Shown here in pieces: positions 19,126-26,671 of a DNA stretch of 64,000 nucleotides. The position numbers were made by a program, and so were the translations under genes. The notes beneath the pieces are model-generated. The model saw only the letters and a program-made list of their open reading frames with translations, had not been told where the DNA came from and searched no databases. Positions within the stretch are counted from its first letter, which is position 1. The number at the start of each line of letters is the position of its first letter. This stretch comes from G965220305 sp965220305. Its GTDB lineage: Bacteria; Chloroflexota; Dehalococcoidia; Lucifugimonadales; UBA3495. The stretch is taken from positions 2,356,001-2,420,000 of the forward strand of contig OZ244817.1 of the NCBI GenBank assembly GCA_965220305.1, given 5' to 3'.

Positions 19126-19991
19126 GGGGTGTCGTGAAAATGGTGATAGGGTGGTAAATTACTGGAAATGGGGAGAGTGTGGAAGGTGGGGGTATGACGG
19201 CAGCGCACCAGCGCCACGATATGACCGATGCCGTTTGGGAGCGGTTGAGGCCGCATTTGCCCGGAAGAGAAGGCCAGAGAGTCCGACCGGCCCATGACAA
19301 CCGGCGGTTTATCGACTCCGTGTGCTGGATACTGCGCACCGGCGCTCCTTGGCGCGATTTGCCCCCAGCCTACGGAGACTGGAAGAACACCCACCGGCCC
19401 CCCGGTCAAGCCGGGGGGCTAAAGGCTTCTGCCGCTGGCGGGACCGGGGCGTGTGGGCCGGGCTGTTGGAGGCGGTGATAGATGACCCTGATTTCGAGTG
19501 GCTGATGATAGACTCCAGCTATATCAAGGCCCATCCCCACAGCGCCGGCGCCCAGGGCGGAAGTCAGTCCATTGCCCGCACTAAAGGGGGCTGAACAGCA
19601 AGCTGTACCTGGCGGTGGACTCTCACGGAATGCCGGTAAGGCTGCGGTGACCGAGGGTACGGTTGCCGACTGCTCCCAGGCTTTGCCTCTGATTGAGGGC
19701 ATAGAAGCGGAGTGCCTGCTGGCGGACAAAGCCTATGACACCAATGAAATCATAGCCACCGTCCGGGAATTGGGAATGGACCCGGTGATACCACCCAAAA
19801 GCAACCGGAGAGAAAAGCGGGACTATGACCGGGCGCTGTACAAGCTGCGGCACCTGGTGGAGAACGGATTCCTGGAATTCAAGCAGTGGCGCGGGGTGGC
19901 GACCCGTTATGCCAAGAGAACGGCGTCGTATTTGGCCATCTGCCAACTCCGGGCAGTGATGGTCTGGAGCAAACTCTTTTGACGACACCCC
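19125..19991 (+). mobile_element. IS5 family (IS427-like) insertion sequence, decayed
   Basis: The ends GGGGGTGTCGT (19125-19135) and ACGACACCCC (19982-19991) are inverted repeats. The flanks are CTA on both sides, fitting the 3-bp target duplication of this group. It has landed in the terminal CTAG of the second IS630 element and next to an acyl-CoA dehydrogenase fragment. Its transposase is broken. Confidence 0.8.
19194..19982 (+). pseudogene. IS5 family transposase, disrupted
   Basis: The protein begins MTAAHQRHDMTDAVWERLRPHLPGREG and WILRTGAPWRDLPPAYGDWKNTHR, typical IS427-group IS5. At 19397-19419 a short palindrome (GCCCCCCGG, loop TCAAG, CCGGGGGGC) is inserted and changes the frame. 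The sequence resumes as FCRWRDRGVWAGLLEAVIDDPDFEWLMIDSSYIKAHPHSAGAQGG. The change after ARTKGG may be the normal IS427 frameshift, but another one-base loss near 19640 breaks MPVR..AVTEGTVADC. The end is normal (VENGFLEFKQWRGVATRYAKR). At least two lesions make it inactive. Confidence 0.8.
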
Positions 19992-19997
19992 CTACGA

Positions 19998-20366
19998 AGA
20001 GGCCCTGAGCTACGCCAAGGGGCGCACCCTCTTCGGCGAGAGCCTCAGCGAATTTCAAGCCACCCAGTTCAAGCTGGCCGACATGGCCGTGTCCTGGACG
20101 CCGCCCGCCTGCTGTGCCACCGGGCGGCGTGGCTGCGGGACTCGGGCCAGGAGAACGTCATCAAGGAGGCTTCCTACGCCAAGCTCTTCGCCACGGAAGC
20201 CGCCTCCCGCATCGTCAACGAGTCGCTTCAGATTCACGGCGGGGTGGGACTGGAGAGGGGCAGCCGCATTGAACGACTTTACCGGGAGGTGCGGGCCCTG
20301 ACCATCTACGAAGGCACCCTCGGAGATCCAGCGTCAGACCATCGCCCGACAGTTGCTGCGGGAGTA
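19998..20366 (+). pseudogene. Acyl-CoA dehydrogenase, C-terminal fragment
   Basis: Directly behind the IS5 end, broken frames read EEALSYAKGRTLFGESLSEFQATQFKLADMA, then LLCHRAAWLRDSGQENVIKEASYAKLFATEAASRIVNESLQIHGGVGLERGSRIERLYREVRALTIYEGT, and after another shift SEIQRQTIARQLLRE. This is the classical C-terminal third of acyl-CoA dehydrogenase. The N-terminal two thirds are missing from the window. Frame changes lie near 20085 and 20320. Confidence 0.8.
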
Positions 20367-20375
20367 GGGCCCACC

Positions 20376-20537
20376 GGCGGCCATAAGACAGGCCCAGGGT
20401 GGGCGGCAAGTGGGCATGGGGATTAGCTTCTTCCCCCACCCCGGATTCCGGCCCCCTTCTGCAAGGGGCCGGCTCTGCGCCAGAATGACGGATGTTTACC
20501 CAGGGGAGAGGACTGGCCCCCCACCCTGGATTTTGGC
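20376..20537. repeat. Dispersed GGATTCCGG..CCAGAATGACGG repeat
   Basis: A repeat unit at about 20440-20490 (GGATTCCGGCCCCCTTCTGCAAGGGGCCGGCTCTGCGCCAGAATGACGG in pieces) shares its layout with the one at 4688-4737. No gene is seen. Confidence 0.65.
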
Positions 20538-21416
20538 CTAGCTGAAGTGGGGAATTACGTGCTGTCCGACCATCTCGGCAGCGGCCAGCATCTCCTGGGG
20601 GTCGTCGCTGTAGGGGGAGATGACCATTCGTTCTACCCCCAGATTGGCGAAGGCTTCCACCTTCGGCCCAATCTCCTCCGGGTCGGTGCCCAGGGAAAAA
20701 CGTCCGGCCCGCCCTCCCTGCATGGGGACGCTGATGGAAACGGGGATTTCCGCCGCGTCCCGACCGGCGGCCTGGGCCTGCCGGCGCAGGTATTGGATGT
20801 TCTCCGCCAATTCTTCCGGGGGCATGGCCGTCGGGTGCCAGCCGTCGCCCAGGCGCGCCGCCCGGCGGATGGCCGCCCGGCTGGTCCCGCCAATCAGCAG
20901 GGGTATATGGGGCTTCTGCACCGGCTTGGGAGAGAACTTCATGCCGGAGAAGCTGTAAAACTCTCCCTGGAAGCTGGGGTCATCCTGGGTCCACAGCTCC
21001 TTCATAATGGCGATGGACTCGTTGGTGATGGCGCCCCGCTGGTGGAAGGGGCTGCCCAGGGCGTTCAGTTCCTGCTCAATTACCCCCACGCCAACGCCCA
21101 GGGCCAACCTGCCGCCGGACATCACGTCCAGGGTCGCCGCCGCCTTGGCCAACCGCATGGGGTTATGGTAGGGCAGCACCAGGACGCTGGTGCCCAACAC
21201 TAGGTTCTCGGTGATGGCGGCCACGTAGCTGAGAATGCTCAGGGGGTCGTAGTAGGGGCGGTTGCCCAGCCGCTCGTAAACGTAGCTGACGTTGAAAACG
21301 TGGTCGCTGGCCCACACCGAATCGAAGCCCAACTCCTCGGCCCGGGACGCTAGCCGAAAAATGGCCTGCACGTCTTCGATTCCCTGGTTGTTGGACAAGG
21401 AAAAGCCGAACTTCAT
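20538..21416 (-). CDS. LLM class flavin/F420-dependent oxidoreductase
   Basis: 292 residues of the luciferase-like (bacterial luciferase, TIM-barrel) superfamily. It starts MKFGFSLSNNQGIEDVQAIFRLASRAEELGFDSVWASDHVF, then VLGTSVLVLPYHNPMRLAKAAATLDVMSGGRLALGVGVG, and HIPLLIGGTSRAAIRRAARLGDGWHP. The pattern WASDHV and NPMRLAKAAATLD is usual for F420-dependent members, but the cofactor cannot be fixed from sequence. The start at 21416 has TAGGAG upstream. One of four family members in the window. Confidence 0.85.
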   Translation of the reverse strand: MKFGFSLSNNQGIEDVQAIFRLASRAEELGFDSVWASDHVFNVSYVYERLGNRPYYDPLSILSYVAAITENLVLGTSVLVLPYHNPMRLAKAAATLDVMSGGRLALGVGVGVIEQELNALGSPFHQRGAITNESIAIMKELWTQDDPSFQGEFYSFSGMKFSPKPVQKPHIPLLIGGTSRAAIRRAARLGDGWHPTAMPPEELAENIQYLRRQAQAAGRDAAEIPVSISVPMQGGRAGRFSLGTDPEEIGPKVEAFANLGVERMVISPYSDDPQEMLAAAEMVGQHVIPHFS

Positions 21417-21813
21417 AACGCCGTCTCCTATCTGCGGGGAGTCGTGACCCTCGCCCCCTTGACTGCCCGCCCAGTATAACACCCGCCAGCGTAACATCGG
21501 TGGAAGGCACATTCCCGCCCATTACCCCGTCATTCCCGCGAAAGGGGAGGCAACAGGGTAGCCCAATAATCGAAAGGCCCTGCGGCCTTCCCCCAACGGG
21601 TGACTCCCCTTCCTGGCGCTGCTATACTGGGGCCACGTCATCCGGCAGATACCGGGCCTACGGGGCGGAACCGCCTCGCCGGTCAGCCCCCCGCCCGCAG
21701 GCGGAGGCTTCTTTAGGCGGCCCTTGGGGCCAAGACCGCCCCGCCGCCGGGCTGTTGTGACAAGTTACCTAGCAGCCTGGCGGCGTTGGCATATAAAAAC
21801 AAGGAGAGAGAAC
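21417..21813. repeat. Intergenic region with two-stem palindromic element
   Basis: No gene is seen. A CGTCATTCCCGCGAAAGGGG repeat fragment lies at about 21529-21548. At 21690-21784 is a composite of two structures. One is a 12-bp stem (21743-21754 with 21773-21784) around an 18-nt loop whose complement carries AGGTAACTTGTC. Next to it is a second palindrome whose complement reads GGCGGTCTTGG..CCGCCTAAAGAAGCC. The same two-part element, in the other orientation, is at 56100-56185. Confidence 0.7.
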
Positions 21814-22467
21814 ATGCTGCACGAGTTGCGAATCTACGAGACCATGCCCGGAAAATTGCCCGCCCTCAACGCCCGCTTCGCCGACCACACCACCGGCTTC
21901 TTCAACGACCACGGCATCGGCATGATGGGCTTCTGGACCGACGAAATTGGCGAGAGCAACAAGCTGACCTACATCCTCCACTTCGACGGTCTGGGCGACC
22001 GGGAAGAGAAGTTCGCCTCCTTCGGGGCCAACCCGGCCTGGCAGGCGGTGCGCGCCGAGACCGAGGTGGACGGCCCCCTGGTGGCCCGGGTCCGTAATAC
22101 CTTCATGCGCACCACCCCCTATTCGCCGGAGCCCAAGTACACCACCAACGTCCAGGAGCTTCGGGTCTACGAGGCGGTGCCCGGCAAGCTGCCCGACCTG
22201 AATAATCGTTTCGCCAACCACACCACCGACCTGTTCCGCAAGCACGGCATGGAAGTGGTGGCCTACTGGACTCAGGAGGTGGGCACCAGCAACGAGTTGG
22301 TCTACATGCTGGGCTACGACAGCCTGGGCGACCGGGAGAAGAGTTGGAGTTCCTTCCAGAACGACCCGGACTGGCAGAAGGCCCGGGCGGCGTCGGAGGA
22401 GGACGGCCCCCTGGTACGCCGGAGCCACAGCTCCATCCTGCGTCCCACTCCCTACTCGCCGCGCTAG
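21814..22467 (+). CDS. NIPSNAP family protein, two tandem domains
   Basis: 217 residues built from two copies of the NIPSNAP (dimeric alpha-beta barrel) domain. The first, MLHELRIYETMPGKLPALNARFADHTTGFFNDHGIGMMGFW, repeats as VQELRVYEAVPGKLPDLNNRFANHTTDLFRKHGMEVVAYW. Each ends in a GDREEKFASFGANPAWQ / GDREKSWSSFQNDPDWQ block and RTTPYSP. The function of bacterial NIPSNAP proteins is mostly unknown; the fold is shared with small monooxygenases. AAGGAGAGAG stands before the start. The duplicated layout suggests an internal dimer. Confidence 0.85.
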   Translation: MLHELRIYETMPGKLPALNARFADHTTGFFNDHGIGMMGFWTDEIGESNKLTYILHFDGLGDREEKFASFGANPAWQAVRAETEVDGPLVARVRNTFMRTTPYSPEPKYTTNVQELRVYEAVPGKLPDLNNRFANHTTDLFRKHGMEVVAYWTQEVGTSNELVYMLGYDSLGDREKSWSSFQNDPDWQKARAASEEDGPLVRRSHSSILRPTPYSPR

Positions 22468-22521
22468 GTTAGAGGAGTCCGCCCGTAGGGGCATCCATCT
22501 ACAATTTTCCCGGGAAAGCGT

Positions 22522-22549
22522 GTAGGGGCGCACCGACGTGCGCCCCTAC
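22522..22549. repeat. GTAGGGGCGCAC hairpin repeat
   Basis: GTAGGGGCGCAC, loop CGAC, and its exact complement: a 12-bp perfect stem. A second copy with loop AGCC is at 46073-46097. Both lie shortly behind a stop codon and may help end transcription. Confidence 0.7.
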
Positions 22550-22663
22550 CCTTGCGCCCCCTTGGGGGAAATGGCCGGAATCCAGGAGCGGTGGACCAAT
22601 ACATACATGCCCCCGACTTTGGCGGTTCCTGGGCCGTACCCCAAAATATTCCGGAGGTGCTCC

Positions 22664-23644
22664 ATGCGAATTTGCTGCTTCCAGCCCGGCGCTACGGAAA
22701 TAGTCTACGCCCTGGGGTTGCAGGACCAGCTCTACGGTGTTACTTCGAAGTGCGACTACCCTCCCGAGGCCCGGGAAAAGCCGGTGGTGGTGCGCAGCGT
22801 CTTCGACGGCTCCCACCCCACCAGCGGCGAAATAACCCAGGCGATTTCCCAGCACCTGCGTGAGGGTAGGGGCCTCTACATCACCGACGAGGCGACGCTG
22901 CGGGAGGCCCGCCCCGACCTGCTGCTGGCCCAGGCCATCTGCGACGTTTGAGCCCTGTCCACTCGGCAGGTGGCCGAGTTGGGACGGACTTTGAACAAGG
23001 AACCCGAGGTAATATCCCTGGACCCCACCTACCTGTCCGACGTGCTGGAAGACATCCGCCGGGTTGGCCGCGCCACCAGCGCCGAGGCGAAGGCGGAGTC
23101 ACTGACCCGGGAGTTGCAGGTACGTATCGACGCCGTGGTAGCCAAAACGTCCCAGGCATCATCTGCCCTGGGCCGCGAGGTTACTTGTCTCAACGGCCCA
23201 GGGTCAGGTGGCGAAGTAGGGGGCAGTCCCCGGGTGCTGCAATTGGAGTGGGCCGACCCCCTGATGTGCGGCGGCCATTGGGTGGTGGAGATGGTGGAGT
23301 TGGCCGGGGGGGTCAACTGCTTCGGGAATAAGGAGCACGGCTCTTCCCGGCTGGAATGGCCCGACGTGGTAGCCAGCCAGCCCGAGGTGGTAATTCTGAT
23401 GCCCTGCGGCTTCGGCCTGGAGCGGTCCTTGGAGGACATGCCAATCCTGGCCCAGAAGGAAGGGTGGGACTCGCTTCCGGCGGTGCAGAACAACCGGGTG
23501 TACGTCATCGACGCCAGCGCCTACACCAGCCGGTTGGGGCCCAGGCTGGTCACTGGTCTGGAGATAATGGCGGAGATCATCCACCCGGAGTTGTTCTCCG
23601 GCATGATACCGGAGGGGGCCGTTGCCCGGTGGGACGGGGATTAG
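22664..23644 (+). CDS. BtuF-like cobalamin-binding protein with in-frame UGA (candidate selenoprotein)
   Basis: Read through UGA at codon 96 (22949-22951), the frame gives 326 residues, the family length. It starts MRICCFQPGATEIVYALGLQDQLYGVTSKCDYP (GGAGGTG upstream, no signal peptide). It continues RPDLLLAQAICDV-UGA-ALSTRQVAELG, then VLEDIRRVG, LEWADPLMCGGHWVVEMVELAGG, VVILMPCGFGLERS and a final GPRLVTGLEIMAEIIHPELF. From memory, homologues read LCDVCAVS, so UGA replaces the second cysteine of a CxxC, giving CxxU. A hairpin with an AGGTG loop begins 11 bases after the UGA. In addition, EVTCLNGPG near 23176-23203 comes from an inserted palindrome. The alternative is a nonsense-mutated gene. 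Confidence 0.7.
22949..22985 (+). promoter_or_regulatory. Candidate SECIS element with its UGA codon
   Basis: UGA (22949-22951), a 10-nt spacer, CTCGGC (22962-22967), loop AGGTG, GCCGAG (22973-22978). The perfect 6-bp stem is extended outward by A22961-T22979 and by GTCC (22957-22960) with GGAC (22982-22985), leaving two unpaired bases. The loop holds GGU, like the AGGUCU loop of the E. coli fdhF element, and begins 16 nt behind the UGA. Confidence 0.55.
23166..23203 (+). repeat. Palindromic element (AGGTTACTTGTC loop) inserted in frame in the BtuF-like gene
   Basis: CCCTGGGCCG and CGGCCCAGGG form a perfect 10-bp stem around the 18-nt loop CGAGGTTACTTGTCTCAA. Translated in the gene it adds about ALGREVTCLNGPG between two normally adjacent segments (just before PRVLQLEWADP). 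Other copies lie at 21743-21784, 27440-27480 and 56100-56142. Confidence 0.75.
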
Positions 23645-23938
23645 AGGGACTCCAAAAGATCCCTTCCCTTATGAAGGAACACCTCCATCCCACCTTCCCC
23701 ATCGAGAAAGAAGGAATTTGTTGACCCCGCCCCGGTCATGCTGAGCGGAGCGAAGAGTCCAAAGTTCTTGGGGAGCGGCGATGTTAACTGCGGCAAGAAT
23801 TTCAGATTCTTCGCTACGCCCAGGAGGGAGAGCAGGGTGATATGCTGAGTTTAAGACGCGATTGACCTGGGGGTTTTCGCAGGCTTTCAGCAAGGCCCGG
23901 TGGGGAAATGGTACAATAGGCCTTTATCCTCGTGGGAG
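23645..23938. repeat. Intergenic repeats and a -10 box
   Basis: TCATGCTGAGCGGAGCGAAGAG at about 23738 and AGATTCTTCGCTACGCCCAGG at about 23804 are inverted members of a dispersed repeat family. TACAAT at 23912-23917 is a probable -10 box for the following gene, without a convincing -35. No gene is seen. Confidence 0.6.
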
Positions 23939-25225
23939 ATGTTTAGCGTGAGACCCATTCTGGCGTCGTCGCCGGAGAGGGCGCTGTTGCTGGCCTCCCT
24001 GCTGGTCATGCTGAATCTGCCGTTGATATTCACCGGCATGGACCAATACGGCTTCTTCACGGTGTCCCGGTTGGCAGCCCGGCCCCTGCCGTTGGCGCTG
24101 GCAGCCTCGGCCAACATTGGGCTGGCGTTGCTGGCCTATGCAGTACACGGCTCGCTATCCGGGCGGAATCGCGGGGCCTCTGCGGTGGCCGGACTTTACA
24201 AAGGCTGGCGGCCCTTCCGACGCAACGCTCTGTTGTTTGGGGCGCCGGTGGCCCTGGCTATGACCCCCTCTTTCCTCCTGACCAGCTACGGAGGCAAGCT
24301 CTACTTTGTAGTGGTGGCCTTTCTGATTACCGGCGCTTTGTGTAGCGCGGCGACCCTCAAAGACCCGGAGATGCAGCTTGACCCCACGCTGGCGCGCATC
24401 TTGTGTGCGGTTGGCGCCGCGGCCATCATGGTGATGTCGGCCTTGACGATAGGCGTGATGCTGTTGGTGTACTCTATGGAGCAACCGCTGCCGGTGGGGA
24501 ACTTTTTCTGGAGATGGGAGTTCTCCTGGTCCGACTTGGGCTACCCGCCGGAGCAGTTTGCGCAACGCCAGCGCGGCGCCCTGTTGTGCTTCACTCTTAC
24601 CGGCATCGGCTACATGGTGGTGGCCCACGGCAGCAATATGCTGCGCTCGATACTCTACTGGACCAACCCCCGGCCGGCCCCGGCTCCCCTGGGACCGAGG
24701 GAAGAAGCCGCGTCGCCGCAGTGGGCCGAGACCCTGCTCGACAGACCGGAAGAAGGACAAGCTGCGCTCCAGGAGGAGCCGGCGTTTGGGGCATGGTTGA
24801 ATGGGCATGAGGCTGCAATCAGCCGGAGCCAATACGAGGGTTTGGTGGCCGACAAGGACCACCTGCTGCAAGAGGCCGGCCTGCTGGTGGACAAAATCTC
24901 CGGCAACGTATTCGCCAAGGCCGGCGACTCTTGGGAAAAAGTCGCTTTCAGGGGGCGCCAAGGGCCGTTCCTGTTGCTGTGTGTCTATGCCCGGCACCCG
25001 GGCCGGCGATTCACCATGGGAGAACTGGAAACCCTGTTGAGGATGGAGTTGCCGGACCGGGAGGATTTCAACGTTAGCGACTTTTTCACCCAGTTACAGA
25101 GGAAGCCGCACGTTCCCGTCGAGCGGGATGCGGACGGCTCATACATACCGGAGTCGGTCAAGGTCTGTCTTCTGGACTACCGGCCCAAATCCTGGGCCAA
25201 CTGGTCTCCACCTCGAATACCCTAA
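23939..25225 (+). CDS. Multi-pass membrane protein with soluble C-terminal domain
   Basis: About 428 residues from ATG 23939 (a GTG three codons later is also possible). Hydrophobic segments near residues 13-30, 48-68, 98-115, 120-138, 155-178 and 220-235 suggest about six membrane helices. The second half is soluble: AISRSQYEGLVADKDHLLQEAGLLVDKISGNVFAKAGDSWEKVAF, then LLLCVYARHPGRRFTMGELETLLRMELPDREDFNVSDFFTQLQRKPHV, which looks like a winged-helix or small alpha/beta domain. I do not recognise the family. Confidence 0.6.
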   Translation: MFSVRPILASSPERALLLASLLVMLNLPLIFTGMDQYGFFTVSRLAARPLPLALAASANIGLALLAYAVHGSLSGRNRGASAVAGLYKGWRPFRRNALLFGAPVALAMTPSFLLTSYGGKLYFVVVAFLITGALCSAATLKDPEMQLDPTLARILCAVGAAAIMVMSALTIGVMLLVYSMEQPLPVGNFFWRWEFSWSDLGYPPEQFAQRQRGALLCFTLTGIGYMVVAHGSNMLRSILYWTNPRPAPAPLGPREEAASPQWAETLLDRPEEGQAALQEEPAFGAWLNGHEAAISRSQYEGLVADKDHLLQEAGLLVDKISGNVFAKAGDSWEKVAFRGRQGPFLLLCVYARHPGRRFTMGELETLLRMELPDREDFNVSDFFTQLQRKPHVPVERDADGSYIPESVKVCLLDYRPKSWANWSPPRIP

Positions 25226-25434
25226 TGACTACTTCCTCTTGATAGGGCTATTCTACCCCTATCCTAGCCATATTACCCTTTTGCTTCGGTATTCCGGTGT
25301 CCTAAAATAGGTAAAGGCTACCCGCTCCTATCGGCGCGGCCATTACCCATTGTCGCATTTTCAGGTTCCAGCCTTCACCCAACGAGATTCTCGACCGTGC
25401 TCCAGGCCGATTACCAAAGACTTGGGAGGTGTCT
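25226..25434. other. Intergenic region, nothing certain
   Basis: An AT-richer gap of 209 bases. GATAGGG..CCCTATC (about 25243-25263) is a small inverted repeat. No gene, tRNA or clear promoter is seen. Confidence 0.5.
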
Positions 25435-25893
25435 ATGCCGTTCAATTTGATGCCCGGGGAAAGAGTGGTTTTCCAAACGGAAAATATAGAACCCGGACTC
25501 GGGCAGGACGCTTTGATAGTTACATCGCGCAGGTTGGTCGTCCAGCGGTCCGGTTGGGGCGAATCGAGTACGACATACTTGCCGTTGGACAAACTCGATT
25601 CGCTGGGGCACTCGCGTACCAGGACTCCATTCCCGACTAGGCGGTTCATCTTTGGGCTGTTACTGGGTGTCATCCCGGGTATCATTATTCTTCTTTTTTG
25701 GTTGTTCAGAGGGAGGGATGAGATCATTGTATTTGGAACAGCGAGTGGCCAAATATCGTTTATGTCGCGCACTTTATTTTCTCGCAATGAGATTGGTTCG
25801 CTCCTTGATGTGGTCGAATCAGCGCGACAAGAGAGTGCCAGAGAAGCTCTTCCAGCAGCAGCAGCCCCACCCAGGATCGAACTGCGCGACTGA
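25435..25893 (+). CDS. Membrane-anchored PH-like domain protein
   Basis: 152 residues, start at 25435 with GGGAGGTG upstream. The N-terminal MPFNLMPGERVVFQTENIEPGLGQDALIVTSRRLVVQRSG is the pattern of bacterial PH-like domains (GExVxxxxxxxxxxxxxLxITxxRLxxxR). A single membrane segment FIFGLLLGVIPGIIILLFWLF (about residues 68-88) splits the domain, and a second part DEIIVFGTASGQISFMSRTLFSRNEIGSLLDVVESAR follows. The function is unknown. It is followed 20 bases later by another membrane protein and probably co-transcribed. Confidence 0.6.
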   Translation: MPFNLMPGERVVFQTENIEPGLGQDALIVTSRRLVVQRSGWGESSTTYLPLDKLDSLGHSRTRTPFPTRRFIFGLLLGVIPGIIILLFWLFRGRDEIIVFGTASGQISFMSRTLFSRNEIGSLLDVVESARQESAREALPAAAAPPRIELRD

Positions 25894-25913
25894 CGAGGCG
25901 AGACAGGTTGGTT

Positions 25914-26438
25914 ATGGAAGGCAACAATTTGAGAAGTACTGCCGACCAACTGGTCGAAATGGCGGGTGGCTATAATCTGAGAACCCTGATTGCCGTCGCG
26001 CTAGCCGGACTGGCAATCGGTTTCCTGTTGGGCGGGCTGCTGGGCAGGCAGTTCGGATTCTGGTTCCTATTGCTCCCGGTGGTAATCTGTTTGGCGGCTG
26101 CCGGGGTGATAGTCATTATGAGATTCCAGCAGTCGGGAGGATTAGAAAATTTGCGTGGCGGCGGGAGAGTCGGGCAAGGAGGGAGTTTTTCGAGTATGCC
26201 GCCGTCGGCGTTCACGCCGCCGCCTGGCGCCCCGCCCGTCGAGCTCACGGAGTTGGAGCCGCCTGGCGCCCCGCCCGTCGAGCTCACGGAGTTGGAGCAG
26301 CAAATTATGGAGCGGGTGAACCAAGGGGCTGGGAGTCTATCGGTCAGCGCCCTTGCCAATGAACTCAGTGTGCCCGAGGAAACCGTTCGGAAAACGATTG
26401 AAGATTTAGCCAACCGGGGGGCCATCAGGTTTGACTAA
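25914..26438 (+). CDS. Membrane protein with C-terminal winged-helix domain and 13-residue tandem repeat
   Basis: 174 residues. Two membrane segments lie near residues 23-41 (LIAVALAGLAIGFLLGGLLG) and 45-65. A linker with two exact copies of PPGAPPVELTELE (26220-26258 and 26259-26297, 39 bp each) follows, then a winged helix-turn-helix: EQQIMERVNQGAGSLSVSALANELSVPEETVRKTIEDLANRGAIRF. The layout suggests a membrane-bound regulator or scaffold. It lies behind the PH-like gene. Confidence 0.6.
   Translation: MEGNNLRSTADQLVEMAGGYNLRTLIAVALAGLAIGFLLGGLLGRQFGFWFLLLPVVICLAAAGVIVIMRFQQSGGLENLRGGGRVGQGGSFSSMPPSAFTPPPGAPPVELTELEPPGAPPVELTELEQQIMERVNQGAGSLSVSALANELSVPEETVRKTIEDLANRGAIRFD
26220..26297 (+). 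repeat. Exact 39-bp tandem duplication inside a coding region
   Basis: Two identical 39-base units encode PPGAPPVELTELE twice. No silent differences have built up, so the duplication is recent, or kept uniform by slippage. Confidence 0.85.
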
Positions 26439-26671
26439 GAAACTATCTCAAAACAACACTTTCATAAACCCTCCCCCTTTCCCCAAGGGGGACTGAGGGG
26501 GATTTCGTCCGCCCAAGGATGTTCGTCCAATTTTGAGATAGATGCTCAGTGGGATTTCACCTCCATCCTAACCTTCCCCTAGATTCTTCGTCGCAAGCTC
26601 CTCAGAATGACCGGGGTCAGTAATGGCAGAACGGCCATCAGGATTAGCGGGCGAACCCGGGGGATGCCCCT
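26439..26671. repeat. Dispersed repeats between convergent genes
   Basis: CCTCCCCCTTTCCCCAAGGGGGACTGAGGGGGATTT-type sequence at about 26469-26505 and AGATTCTTCGTCGCAAGCTCCTCAGAATGAC at about 26581-26611. No gene is seen. Confidence 0.65.

Noticed and set aside
21529..21784. The structured region ahead of the NIPSNAP gene as a cobalamin riboswitch.
   Set aside because: It lacks the conserved riboswitch core, and its stems belong to the palindromic element also found inside genes and at 56100.
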